Of a stretch of DNA of 64,000 bases, positions 1 to 14,100 are shown one piece after another. Positions within the stretch are counted from its first letter, which is position 1; every line of letters begins with the position of its first letter. Source of the stretch: Thunnus maccoyii (taxonomy: Eukaryota; Chordata; Actinopteri; Scombriformes; Scombridae); assembly GCF_910596095.1 (NCBI RefSeq), contig NC_056539.1, positions 7,576,501-7,640,500 on the forward strand, given 5' to 3'. Both the position numbers and the translations under genes were made by a program. Under the pieces are notes generated by a model. The model was given only the letters and a program-made list of their open reading frames with translations, did no database searches and was not told the origin of the DNA.

Positions 1-1019
1 GTCAGTTTGCACCACGTCTGCATAGATCCCAGACGATAGAGACAATGTCTTCAGCAGGTTGACGGTGCTGGTTAGCATCATAGCTGTCGGGTGGCTGCTC
101 TTCTCCATCAGCTCACCTTCTGTAACAAGGAGGAGAGATTGTTGATGTCATTGCTCGAACCTCACATTTTGCTTGTACCTGTGGTGATTTGCACTAAAGC
201 AGCGATGCGAACTGACCCGTGTCATCCTCTGTGTCTGAGTCCTCGGTGGGGGGCTGGGTGGCTGGTGGTGGCTCTGCCAGTTTTAGGTCATACTTGCCCT
301 CTTTGCCCATCCTGTAGGAATTGGTGCTGCTTGTATCCCACTGGACCCTGATCCAACCATCCTCGCCCAGCTCTCCAATAACCCTGCCAAGACCTGGTGC
401 TGGACCATCCTGCACAAAGCATGTAGAAGGTCACATACTGAACAGTGGGCTTTTTCACTCCACTTTAGTTTTACAAAACAGTAACCCATCAACTGTCAGA
501 GTGACTGAAAAATGGATTCAGGTACCTGATCTCCCCATTTCCAGTCGACTCCCCTCATGACCCTGGTGCCTATCTTCATCATGGCAGCCAGCTCAGGGCC
601 AGAGGCAGGTAGTGGGGTGGGGGCAGCCTCCTTTCTGGACTCCTCCAGTACTGTGGCTGAGCCTCCGTGTGCGCATAAACTCAGGTCCTCCTCACTGCTG
701 TCTGTGCTCGGTCCTGGAAAATAAAAGACATTGAACACTTTAATATATTCTATTCATGAATGCGCACAGGTGTTCACTGTTTCTGTTCTGGCTATGACTG
801 CTGAGCATTTGATTAGACAGCACTCACCTACAAGCCTGAGGATACTCTGTGTGAGGGCCAGGATGCCAGAATTGAGCAAGAGACTGAGACTGTTAGCCCC
901 ATGTTTGAGGGACAACATATGTATCATGGCCAGGAGGAAGCGGGCTTGTGGAATGGTTCCGAGGCTTGGTCCCGCTGGGTTCTCATTGGTGATGGTTTGC
1001 AAGGGAACAGGCTGCACAC
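1..1019 (-). CDS. herc2: herc2 coding exons 34-37: MIB/HERC2 domain
   Basis: Exons 828-1019, 526-713, 217-409 and 1-119 (the last runs off the window). Exons 526-713 and 217-409 encode [20 protein letters not shown], then [20 protein letters not shown], then [15 protein letters not shown]. This is the MIB/HERC2 domain shared with Mind bomb ligases, where it binds substrate or partner peptides. The last exon starts after a TTACAG acceptor at 120 and encodes [11 protein letters not shown], a block also present in human HERC2. An acidic linker (EDSDTEDD) separates the two parts. Confidence 0.95.
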
Positions 1020-4000
1020 CTGGTTACGAGAAAAACAAGTTAATATAACTAGTTATAGAAATATATCACAATAGTAGCAATTTACCCCACGTCACTCACC
1101 AAGCTCTTTGAAGCGGGCGCTGGCCTCAAGCAGGATGTTGCGAACGTTCTGGATGGCCCAGGAATACAACTTGCCGAAGGTCACCTCCAAAAGCATACGG
1201 TTGAAGGGAGGGATCAGATCCACGTCCTTCAGGCAGTCAGACAGGGGCTCTCTGAAAAAGATAGTTGAAACATAACTAAAAATATCAACATCCAAGAGCT
1301 AATACACTTGTCATCATTTTAACATTATTAGTGGATGATTTGCTTTCACAGACACACAAGATCACATGAATTGCTTTTGTGATGTCCTTCGGTATAAAAT
1401 CACTAGAATCCTTTTTACCAAAACTCCAAAAATGTTGACCTACCCAATGTTGGTCCCTTCTGGTATAACCCTTTGCCAGCCACAGAGCATTGCATACTGC
1501 ACAGAAGGCAGCAGGAAGCTTTTGGAGGCCAACTTCAGCATGGTGTCGATGCCCTCCAGCCTCACCTCAGCCCTCTCCAGCTATAATGAAACAGAGTTAA
1601 CATGTGTCATGCTTTGTCCAGTTTCCCAAAGTTGAGAATGACTTGTATCCCTGACAGTAATTTGCATACTTCTTTATTTGCCTCTATATGTTTTGATATA
1701 ATATCACACTGACTACTTGAAGATAGTGATGATTTGTTGCTTTCCAGTCACCTGCTTAAGAAGACACTTCCTCATCTTCTCCACATCCAAGGGCTCCTCC
1801 TTCAGTGCAAACTCCACTATGGTGCCCATAAGGCTGGACTGAGAAAAGGCACCCTGAACACTGTGTTTCAGCCAACGGTACTTGTGGACACTGGTGACAG
1901 TGTTAAGAAGCGGCTGCCACTTGTCCTGCTGGAAAGGAATTAAACAATACAGGGATGTTAAAATATACAAACATAGCCACTGTGTTGTCTTTGCTATGAT
2001 ATTTTGACTGTATAAGGGAACAATCAAACACAAAGTTATCAGTTTATCATGCACAGTTAGCTCAAACTAATGCAGTCTAATACAGCAGCCCTGCATTATA
2101 TTCTACCTTCATGGCTATAATCTTCAGTTTATATCGAAACTGATTTACAGAGGTGTTAATTCAACTTTATGGTCATTTTGGAGGCTGTTGGATTGTATAA
2201 CTGTAGAGGTTTTTCTAATACTGTCTACCATAATTGATATAAATAAGGTGGATATATCTTTTTACATTTATATCTTTTCAATATCTTATGAAAAAAATGA
2301 TGAAATGAAACTCAAGTACCTTGGATGTCTTGCTCATGGGTGATTTCCTATCAGCAGGTGTGGGGCTGATGTGAACATTAAGTTCTTCTTCATTGGTCCC
2401 TTCATTCTCCAGCTTTGGCTCTTCTATGTCAGCAGATTCTGACTTTTTAGGCACTAAAGAAAAAACAGATAACATACATACATTTCAATTCAGAAGTAAT
2501 GAACACAAAAATAACACCCTATTACTATGGTTTATCTTCCTCTTTCTCTATACCTCTCCATCAACATTCTCAAAGCAAACATTGCATCTATAGTGCTCTT
2601 TGCTGGTATGAAACCATACTGCTGCTCACTAATCATCACCTCTCCTCTTAACCTTGCTTCCACTTCTCTTTCCCATAACTTCATGCTTGGCTGATCAACT
2701 TTATACCTCTGTAGTTACTACAGCGCTGCACATCACCCTTGTTCTTGAAAATCGGTAGCAGAACACTTCTTCTCCACTCCTCCGGTATCCTTTTACTTTT
2801 CAAAATTGTGTTACTATGGTTTATAAGTTTTCCAATAAAGCTAGTTTAGAATAGCCCACCTCTTTTTTTCCTGCGGTCCCTGATGAGTTTTTGGGTGATC
2901 CTCCTCCAGCGCGGCTGAGAGCTCAGCAGCTTCAGTTTGGACACTATAGACAGGTCGTTGCTTACAGCTGGACGCAGCTCATTAAACAGGAAGCGCAGAC
3001 GCTCAATGACAGGAGCACACACCTCTTTGTAAGAGCGTCCTTGTTCTTGATGGGTCTAAAAATAAGCAGGACAAAGAATACAAGTCCAAATTTAAAGTCC
3101 CATTCCTCCTCATTTCCCCCTCCTATAACAAATTACCTTCTCAATATTTCATTATCATAATCAATGTCTATTTATTATAGTACACAAGTTAAAAGCAGGA
3201 ATCATACCTTGATTAAAGAACACTTTGCCTGGTAGACCATGCGGCACACATCAATCACAGATTTAGGGAGGGACCTCTGTTTCCCTTGGTCCACACCCAA
3301 GGCACATTGACTGACAAGTGAGAGAGCAATGTGACCTGTGACAGGAAGAGATGTTATACTTAACTGCTATACAAGTGCAGGTCATTACAGATATAATGAT
3401 TTTCTTTTGTTGGTAGTATAAGTGCTGGACATTGTGCAATTGCAAAAGAAAAAACGATGTAATTGCATCTTAGCATAACTAACAATTATGAAAAACCCAT
3501 TTCAAAGCTCAAGTGAGCTAAAATTGCTCCTAATTCCTCCTCAAACAGCCTGTATGAGGCCAGTTGCTAGGTTACCGAGGTCTTGATGTTTGAGCAGGCA
3601 GCAGAGCAGCAGGCGGCCGACCTCCTCCACAGGGTGTTCCGGGGGGAAGGTGATGGGTGTAATAAGATGGTACTGCTTACAGCAACGCTCTATTTGGCAT
3701 AGGAAGTCCTATAGTGTCACAAATAAAAACAAAACGTGAAATCATTTAGTTTCACACCCAGTGTGTGGCTACTATCTCCAATCTGGAGTCGTTCTTCTCA
3801 TGCTTGTACCTTCACAGTGTGGTCCTGAGTGTTGTTGTCAGCAATGGCCTGCAGGAAAGGCTGTGCGTGGTCGCTGAGGGTTATTCTGCGGGAGTAGAGT
3901 TTGGCCTTATCTGGAGTGGTTGTACCCAGGGAGCTGCAGTGGTCTTCATCCTTCTCTTCATTGTAGTTATAGTGGATTTGACTGGTCTGCAAGCCCCCAG

Positions 4001-7000
4001 AGAATATAGAGGACTGGAGCCACTCTGTGCAAAGAGATAAAAATTTGATATTAAAATTAAAACCAATGCAGAGTCTGGGAAGGAGCAACACCTGGAATAT
4101 GAAAATCATTGAACCCACTGGCACATTCAATTTCCATGGGGGACAGGGGGGTGCTCTTGGCTAGGTAGGAGGCATGGAGACCCAGCAGCAACCCCAGGTT
4201 TCTCTCTGTGTCAATGAGTGGGGAGGACAGACTGCTGAGGTCTGGAGTGGTGACTGTCTCCTGGTTAGGCTGTAAATGATAAACATTAAAATATCAAAGA
4301 CTATAACCAATTACAAAGCAAGACATTTCATTTTCGAAAATGTATATTTGGATAGTTGGTACCTCCATATACTGGCCAACACAGAAGGCCTGCATAGACT
4401 CCCTGGTGTCCTCAAACTGCAGGGCAGCTTCCAAAGCAACCACAGGGTCCTCTCCTGCAAACTGAGCTGTAAAAGGAGATATTTTATTATACCATAGTAC
4501 AAATTTATTCTGACTAATACATCACATTTCACTGCAAAAAATATTTTTTACCCTTACCCAGTATACTGTTTCCTGTTAATGACTGGGACTGAGCCTGGAA
4601 GTCCTTGATGTCATAGACCTTTCCGTCAATGACTGTCCAGAAACCACCATCTTTGTTGTGATTTTCCAGGTCAGCCTTGCGGATGAGGGACACCTCTTCA
4701 TTGTTCTTGGAACTTTGCCCTGTGAAGAACGATCCTGCCACAGCAGAAAAGGAGCTAGTTACATTCTAAACCATACTGTGAAAAGCTTCTAGTCTTCACC
4801 CCTTATATTTATGATCTAAATACTAAAAAATCCTCTTCAATGACATTTTAAGACACAACTGGTGTCATACCCATAATACCCGGCCAGGCCAGATCTTCAT
4901 TATCGTCCCTCTCATGTCCTGGAGCCAGGTGATTAAATCGGTCAAGATGCTCCAGGAGACCAGCCAGGAGAGGGATAGAACCTGTCTCCTGCATCAGACC
5001 AGCGTCAATGGTGAGGAGGAGGACGATAGACACCACCAACTCAGGCAGGAGCACTCCTGCAGGAGAGAAGACCGCAAGTCATCCACAATTTATGCTGCAT
5101 ATACACACTCAGCAACTTTTGAGAGAGGGAATTACCGGTTAGATCTCCTTCAATAACACGAGATACTTCAGCAAAGTGGCGGCGACCGGTAGAAGCAATA
5201 CTTGTTGCCACTGGGAGGATGTCTCCAATGTGAGTGCACAGCAGGGCAATGTACTTTTTCAACAGGGAACCAACACCCAGAAGCTCAGGATCTACAAAAC
5301 AGCAGACAAAACTGTCCATTTAGGAGTAATTTTCAAACTTGATCTCTAGTTACTCCAATCTGGAAGACTAGAAAGGTCATTTCAAAGTTGAAATACACAA
5401 CTTACTGTATCCGTTGACATTCTCTGTGCCATTAACTCCGAGGTAGAGCTTGCTAACCAGCAGCCTCTGGAAGCGGAGCAGCAGGTCCAGAGATGCAGAG
5501 CGCTCCTTGCTCACATGCTCTGCCTCTAAATAGTTGGAGATACGCCGAGCTACGTCCTTCAGTCGTGCAATGGTCTGGGATGCGATATTCCTGCAGAAAA
5601 CAAATCAATGTAAATCTGCTATAAGCTAATCATCCACAGTAGACAGCAAGGGGTTACTCTGTATAGTGGCATAAATGTAGCATAACCCAGGCAAAGTACA
5701 GGTACCTCAAAAGCTGCTGTACAAGCTGCACCAGAGGCAGGATTTGTTTCCCTGCTGACTCGTAGATGCCCGTGTTGATGAGGTCTTTATCTAGCATGGT
5801 ACGACAACGGTGCATGGTGGAGGCATTGGCCTCTTGCTCATCTATCTCCTTCTCTTTCTGAGCCTCCTTCTTGGCCTCAATATCCTGTCAAGAAAAAAAA
5901 AAATACAAAGTGTGACCCCCTTGACCAGTGAGCAGGGTTATGTCAAGGGTTCGGGGATGCGGAGACCATTAATGTCTAATATTCTGTATTAGTTATCCTA
6001 ATAGTTAAATAAATATGTCTTAAAATTGTCAGGAAGAAATCAAATTCAATCAATCACAAAGTTTATCTAAAGTTTCAGGCCGGTTCTGGGAAAAAGTATT
6101 TAAAACCAAGAGTACAAGTAATTTAATGCAGCCAGAACAAACAGTCTCGTAACAAGTAGTTTTATGACCCACTAGTCCAACAGGACCAACTAAAAAGATT
6201 TTGTATCCTGATAGTTGGGGACTCGGTAATTTTAAATTCAAGCGGAATCTTATTCCCAAAACAATTTTTATCTTCATTTTGTTACACAAACAGACGAGGC
6301 AGTTATGAATATATTATGTAAGAAAGGAGAGCGAAGTGGTGACTCATGCATTAAACACTGACCTGTATCTCAGCAGTAATGGCTGCATTCAGTGCAGATT
6401 CCAAACCTCCGTCAGCCATTAAGCTGCTGACCAAAAGGTCGATCATAAAGCGACGTCCTGGGCTCACACTCATCTCATTTCCGGATGCTGGGAGAAAAAG
6501 AAAATTAAAACCTATCTCCTTGGTCCAAACCATGTTTACAGTTCTATCAAAAGGAACAGGTTTAATGGACTATGAAGCGTCCATTATTGCATTTAGTCAG
6601 TGTGAGCAGATTTGCACTCACCAGCATTAGGCAGAAGTGAGGATAATGCCCTCGCCCTTTCCTCAGCAGTGGGCAGCAGCACTGACCAGCCACTTTGGAG
6701 GACAGCTTGAGCAGCTGCTTGGACAGTGTTGAGCACCCCAGCATTGCTAGCTAGCACAACCACTGTTTGTTTGAGGTTGTTAAGGAGGACACTGCCGAGC
6801 CCCAATCCCAGCTCCTCTGGATCCACCTGGTTACTAATGGCTGCATGGAGCTGAACACACATTCAGTAGAGAAGGTTTTAGAGATATGATGATGAGATTA
6901 CAATCAGCTGTCCAATTAGTCCATAGTTGGAATTTTAAACTTGGCATAAAAGAAGGTGTGGCGATACCAAACGTTACTGTTGAGAAAATCGAGAGGTTCC

Positions 7001-10000
7001 AGGAGCATAAATAAGGGCCACATTTGCAATAAAACATCTGTTGAGAGACCGCTGCCTACCTGGAGCCTGAGCAGGTTGAGTGTGGCGACTACCATACACT
7101 CCTTCTCCTGTGGTGGAGGCCAGTCTGAGCTGCCATCCATGCCATCACTGACCTGCCGCAAGAGCAGGTCCAGCTGCTCAAAGGTCATGGGGCATACGTC
7201 CACAACAAAGGGCACACGCTGCCCAACAGACCACTCTGAGCACGAGGACCAGGCAAAGCTCTGAAAACATACAAAGTGTGTTAAATATATCTTCTATCAT
7301 TGGGAGAATTTTAAAATCAACAATGACAGTTCTGTATGTTACCTGTCCTGGGCCACAGGAGATCCCCACTATGTGTTTGGAGTTGAACCCCGGGAGTGCT
7401 TTAGGTTGCTTCTTGTTAGAAAAGAGTGTATCAAAGTGTTGTAGTTTATCATTACTGCCCCAGCTGTGCACCTCTCCGTCGTCAGTGAGGGCTAGGCAAT
7501 GTGTAGACCCCACAGCCACATCCACAACTTTCTTCCCTGTTTGCAAATATACCAGACAGAGATTAGTTTTTGTATTCTAAAAGCTTCTGAGGATATATCT
7601 TCACATAGTCAACTCACCCTGTAGACTGTCGAGCAACTTGGGATAGCGGACATGTTCATCAGTACCATGACCTAGGCGTTGATTGTCTCCCTTTCCCCAA
7701 GTGTACACTTGGCCATCTTTGGTAAGGGCCACTGAAAACTGGCTGCCGCAGCACACCTTCACTATGTCCAGATCCTGCAGTTTCTCTACCAGTTTGGGTG
7801 TCTTGCAGCCATCACTGCCTCCTCGGCCCAGTTTTCCATAGTCTCCGTCCCCCCAGGACCACACTTGACCTGTAGCGACACAGAGAAGGTGAATAAAAAT
7901 GCTAATAGCTTCTATGGCCAGAATTCAAGCCAAAAAAGGATTCTTGTTCTTACCATTCTCCGTTACAGCAAGCGTCTGTGCATCACCACTCCCACATGCT
8001 ACATCCATCACCTTTAGTCCTTTCAGTGCTGTCACCAGCATGGGTGTGGTCTGGTCCTCACTAGAGCCTAGAAACACAGTCAGAAGACATTTCATTTTCA
8101 GTGATAAAACAGACATAGATGAGACTGTGTCTGGCAGCTTTAAAGCAGATGGAGCTTACCGTGGCCCAGGCGACCATAGTTCCCTCTGCCCCATGTGTAG
8201 AGCTCGCCATCAGCTGTAATCGCAGCACTGTATGTGCTCCCACAAGCAATGTGCACCACATGCTTTCCTGTCTGTTTCCCATTGAAGGCTGCAATTATTG
8301 TAGGCTCTTCTAGATATCTGAAATAAAGTAAAAAGTAGTATTGATAATGGCATACAAAAATGCTTCTCTGACAGATTCAAGAATTAAAAAAAGAAGAAGC
8401 CTTTCAGGAACATTTCTGATCACGGTGAAAATTAATAATTTATGTTTTAAGCATTCTTTTAGGAAATATTAATGCTGCTGATTCTGTTTAAAAGAATTTG
8501 TTAAGGTTGGATGTTTTCATCTCTGCTAAAAATGCAGTCGGTGGCAGCTGAAGATCTGTGGTGTATTAGCATAAAACATTAAAAGGAATTTCCTCGATTT
8601 GGGAAATAATGCAGGGAATATTTCAGATCGATCATTTAATTTAACTAGATTTCCAGAAATTTGATTCTGTGTCCCAAATGCCATGATTGCCAAAGTCCTT
8701 CCACTTTGAAAGCACCAGAATTTCCAGGTAGCTTCATATTACAATATCATGATACAATGTGAAAATATCAAACTGGGTTGCCCAGAAATTGAATATCGGC
8801 TCGAGTCCAGTTACTTACGTGGTGTCTCCATGTCCAAGGCGGCCACCATCGCCACAGCCCCACGAGAACACTTCCCCGTTGGATGACAAGGCCAAGTAGT
8901 GCTGCCCATCTGGATGAGCTGCAAGCTTCATAATCTTTCTAGAGCTAAGACCGTGGATTAGCATGGGAGCCTGCAACAAAATAATTCAGTGGCTCAATTT
9001 ACAGTATGACAGGAACTTCCATTCTCATCTTTTAATTATTTTATTAAACAATAAACAGAAAAAACTGTACAACAGAACTGACCAGGGTTGTGCTCTTGTA
9101 GTTTTGGGTGTAAACAGCACCACTGCTGGACAGAATGAGAAAGCCCTTTTCTGAACAGACTATTTGTGAGACGCCAAGGCTGGACAGGGCTTTACACTGA
9201 ATGGGACCATTAACATTGGCATAAAGCTTCCAGCCCAACAGGCCCCAGGCAATCACCTCCTGCAGGGTTCCCTAAAACAAAAAGAGATGGACATGTTGAC
9301 TTCTCACATTTCTTTAACAACTGTCCAAGTTTTTCTAATGGAGGAATCACATTTGTTAGGCCAAATGGCATGAGAGTTGGAGAGTTGGAAAAAAACTTCA
9401 GATTTAAGATATGTCTGAAGGAAGGAATAGCATTATTGACCTTTAAAAAGAAAAACCTAAAGCATTTCCAACTGACAGAATGAGTCATCACCTTGTGCGA
9501 CGTTGGGGAGTTGCAGTGTGGAGGGCTGCAGGGAGAGGCCAAGCGGTCAAGGTGAGCCATGATCACCACAGCTGTTTGCCGAAGGTCAATGGCCAGGTCA
9601 TTATCCTGAGGCAAGGTTAGGTAGCGCAGGAAACTCTCATTTGGACTCAGAGGAGCTGCAAGAATCTGTAAATCACAGCAATCAACCACAAAGTACTAAT
9701 TAGCTTGATTCTCATTCAGGAGTAGGAGAACAGTGGTATTTTAAGGCAGGTGTTTCCAAACAACACACAAGGCAACGGACCTTCACTGGACAACATTTTG
9801 TCTGAGAGGATTCTTGATCCCTCATCTTCAAATGATATTAAAGTTAAATAGTTCAATTTCTCATATTTCCTATTCATTGGGTGCCACTGAATCACTGCTA
9901 ACTTTGAGAAAGGCAATTTTCACCTCTGCTTCCTCTTCAGGGATGGGCTCTTCCTTGCTGCTGTGTATGTTTTGAAAGCGCTGCAAAAGGGGTAGGAGAG

Positions 10001-11126
10001 GAGCGCTGGTGCCCTGTGTGGAGCGCTCGTTGTCCATCTCTCTGGTGCCGCTTTCCCACAGACGCAGCAGCAGCAGAACAGCAGACAGCAACTGACTGGA
10101 GAGACAAAATGACGTAAAGGCCGAGTGAGCGGTGGGCAAGCGGTACATTTCAACTGCAATAGAATATCAAATAAGCAGCTTTAAAGGGTATCTGGGTACC
10201 TGAGTGTGCCCCTCTGCACAGCCAACTCTAGCAGGATGGCCAGGGCTAGGTGCTGGTCCTGAAGAGGAATGTTGCCTTTGGTGCTGGCACTTCCATGTAC
10301 ATCACTGTTCCCAAGGAAGACAAGGATTAGGAATCACACGATTATCCATCCAAAATACAGTATCTTGTAATGTATATAGGTAGCAGCTGATCAGTAAGCG
10401 ACAAACCTGAGGAACTTGGTGGCCCTCTCAACGACCTCGAGCCACACTGATGATACAGTTCCCTCGTCAAACAGCGTGGCCTCTGGCAGAGCCCGCAGAG
10501 CATCCAGAGACTCCTGGAGAAGCTCACTGCAAAGATCTGCATCATCTCCTGTACCAAAGCACAAAGGTCATGTTTTATAAAAGAACTGCAGTGGCTACAG
10601 TACACTACACAGAGGGTATGCAAAATATACAATTTACAGTTTGCTCAGCCCAGCAATTGGAGGTTTCTGCTATTTTCTTGAATTCATAGTGAACAAAATC
10701 ATGCAGCATACACTACTGCAATGCACATGAGCATATAAAGATATTAATAGTACAATACAAATTTTCCACAATCTGGTCAAACACAGACTTTCTTATTAAC
10801 AAAACACCAATAATATTCAGAAAATGGGATCAGAGAAGTATTTTTACATCAGTTATTGATTCTGACATGGCTGATGAATATGAGCCCTGGTGTCAACCTT
10901 GCATGCACCAACAACCTTCAATCAACAATCTTTACTAGTAACCAAACAGACTGAATGCTCCTGGTCCAGGCCTTTGCAGGACCTGCAACAATAGAAAGTT
11001 CTATAATAACTATGATTCGTACATTTGTTCATTCAGCAGGTGGCGAGTGAAAGAACACACTGTTTCACCTCTGTTTTTCTTGCAGTGTATTCCAGGAACA
11101 CAGCTAGAATGAGGATGAGAAGCTTA

Positions 11127-11166
<40 letters not shown>

Positions 11167-14100
11167 CTGCTCATGTTACAGAGGAGAGGGCTCTTTGTTC
11201 CCACCCAGTCCCTGTGGACAGGCAGCTCACTCTCAACATAAAAAACATTGAACACAACAGAAACAGCATCTTTACTTGCAAAGCTGAAAACAAAGAGCTT
11301 CTAAATGTGTACTGGATTGCACTCTGTTGAAATTTGTTCCATCATTATTTATAAAAATCAGGGGAACTGAATATTAAAATCATCTTTTGATACAATGCGG
11401 TCCATCAGAACAAAACCACAAACTACAGCCTCAAAATGACCACAGAGTTGAATCATCTCCTTTCTGATTATAACATTCCCAAAGTTAGGATTTATTGTTG
11501 TGCTATTGATATACTGCATTGATTTAGATCACAAAGGTCGCCTCAATAAACAAGAACCCAGTGTTTGATAACCAGACTGTAGAGTATAATATATAGCATT
11601 GAGATAGCTAGAAGTCTGGTTGTAGATTAGGGTTGATATGATTAGAGAAATAATAACAACTACTTTGGTCAACTCATCAACTCATTGTGTCAATCATCTA
11701 TCACCTACAGATAGTGAAAAAATGTCAAATATATCTGATTCCAGACCCTAAAACGTGAGGATTTGCAACTTACCTTTGTCATATATCACTGTAAAGGGAA
11801 TATCTTTAGGTTTTGGACTTTTTTGGTTGCACAAAACAAGACATTTAAAAATGTCACCTTGGTCAATGGGAAATAGCAATATATATTCACTATGTTTATT
11901 AAGACTAACGATTAATTGATTCATCAAAAAATTATTGGTAAATTAACAATACTGAAAATAATCATTAGTTGCAGCCCCATTATAGGTAACAGACAGTGGT
12001 TATAGCTAGTAATTACAAAACTGGACAGCTGAATGTTATTTTAAGGTAAGAGGAGGTGAGAAGTTTGTTCCAAATTCATCTGTCTATAGAGGGAACTTCT
12101 ATATTTCAGTGGTGCTGATCAAGTGTCAGCCTCAATCCAGTCCAAATGGCCATTTTTAATGTTGGGTTTATCTTATCCCAAAATAGCAGGAATGATACCA
12201 ACAAGTCTCCCTGGTCCTATCCCAAACACTCCTGCAGTCATTCATCTGGCAGACACCACTGGCTAAGGCTAAAAACATAGCATTGCGAAATGAGTTGGGT
12301 TGTTTACTTTGTTACTTCACTTGTAACATGGTGCAACACATCCATCAACAGCTGTTAAGCACAGTTCCATTACCATGACAGCAGCCATCATCACTGCCGC
12401 TGAGGGACAAAACGTCTTTACTGTTAGTATTCCAGGACATTCTTACCTGACCTCCAGGCCCGGCGCAGGAAAGCAAAGGCGAATGAGAGAGCTGCCCTGG
12501 AGCCGACTCTGGCCAGACCTTCAACACCTTTGCTGGCTGGACGAGGGCTGAAATAACAAAACCAAACACACAGGGAATCAATTAAATCTCCATGTCATCT
12601 CTTCAGTGACATTCAAAATAAAATATATTCATTGCTGGGAGACCATAGCCACGTCTTGGTTTGCCAAGTAAATGTCATTTGTTGCTTATTGTAAAGGGTT
12701 TTGTGCAAGGGATTACCAAAATGAGAGCCAAGTTCTGTGTGTTTGCTGGTTGGTTTGGTCATGCAAATTATCACCATTCCCTCAAAATTACGATAAACAC
12801 ACACTGTCACAAACAGGGTGTGCTGACTTGGCACACATATAAAAACTACAGTAAAAGATAACCATGCAGTCCTGGTAAGAAACTGAAGAAATTCGGATGC
12901 GTATGTAAGCAGTAAAAACCTTGAGGACAGATTTTTAAAACAAACCCTACTGAGGTGTATAAGTACAAGTTTGGAAGACAAATACAGAGTACAGTAGACT
13001 ACAAGCAAGTGCAACATAGGTTATGCACACAAGAAGTGCGTGTTTGAGAGTGTTTAAGAGGCCTACATAAGGAAAGCTGTGTGCATTTATACACCAAGCT
13101 GTAGGGTTTAACTCAAACAAGCATGAACAATCAACATCAGTGTACTGTACAAACCAGGAGGAAACCATACAGAACTTTGTACTTTGTGACTGTACTCGCT
13201 CAATCTATAGATTCAAAAGATACCTTGTTCAGCAGCCTGTCAATATACATCTTCAGTAAAACTCAGTGGTCAGTGAACTCTTGCACAGGATTTTTGAGAG
13301 ATCCATCCATTCATTGTCTATCTGCTTATCTTGTGCAGTGTTGTGAGGGGCTGAAGTCTGTTACAGCACACAATAGGCAAGAGGCTGGGTAAACCCACAA
13401 CTTGTCCCCAGTCATCACGGGACTGACCACATGCACACTCACATTCACACCTCCAATTCACTTCATCTTTGAACTGTGGGAGAACCCTCCCGCAGGAGAC
13501 GCATGCAGAAACAGGAATAACATGCACATTCCCCAAAGGGCTCAACTGAGCCAACAGATTTGAACCCTGGACCTTCTTGCCATGAGGTGACAGCACCATG
13601 CCAGCTTCAAATCATCTCTAGCTTTAGTATTCTTACCTTTTATTGTCAGCGGCAGGGAGTGGTGGGCTGGGAGGCGTCTTCCAGCGGACCTTGTACTTCT
13701 CCTCCATCATGCTGTGGCTGAGAGAGATGAGGTAGCGCTCCAGGATGACCAGGCGCTGGCGCAGACGCTGGGCTGACAGGGTGCTTTTGGCCATCTGAGC
13801 CGAGAGCTTCTGCTGGTCGTCAACCAGGACCATGAGACAGTCCTTCAACTCAGTCTCATCTGCACACACAAGGAATGTGCAAAGAAAACATTTATTTGTT
13901 GTCACAGATAATTACTACTCATAGAAAAACTGTAAAACATGAATATTCAACTTTGTTTAGAGCGCAAAATTGTTTAAAATAGAAATAAATAAATTGACCA
14001 CTCTCATGTCATTTTCTTTATGAACAGACACACCAAATGCATTATAAATGTTTTATTAAGCATATATTATTTATGTTTCAAGTTGTTTCTTCGGCGATTC

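Larger units (their letters stand above)
10549..12446. other. herc2 intron, 1.9 kb, with microsatellite and repeat remnant
   Basis: Intron between the coding exons ending at 10407-10548 and 12447-12547. It holds a (TG)n run and a short copy of a TIR element (listed separately). The rest is AT-rich with no sustained reading frame resembling a protein. Confidence 0.7.

Noticed and set aside
8318-8818. Possible extra herc2 exon in the 500-base gap between exons 8160-8317 and 8819-8970
   Set aside because: The flanking exons join in frame with a continuous RCC1 blade; no further coding sequence is needed.
12613-13017. 134-aa minus-strand frame in a herc2 intron
   Set aside because: Low complexity, Phe/Leu/Cys-rich, no motif, and not in phase with flanking herc2 exons.
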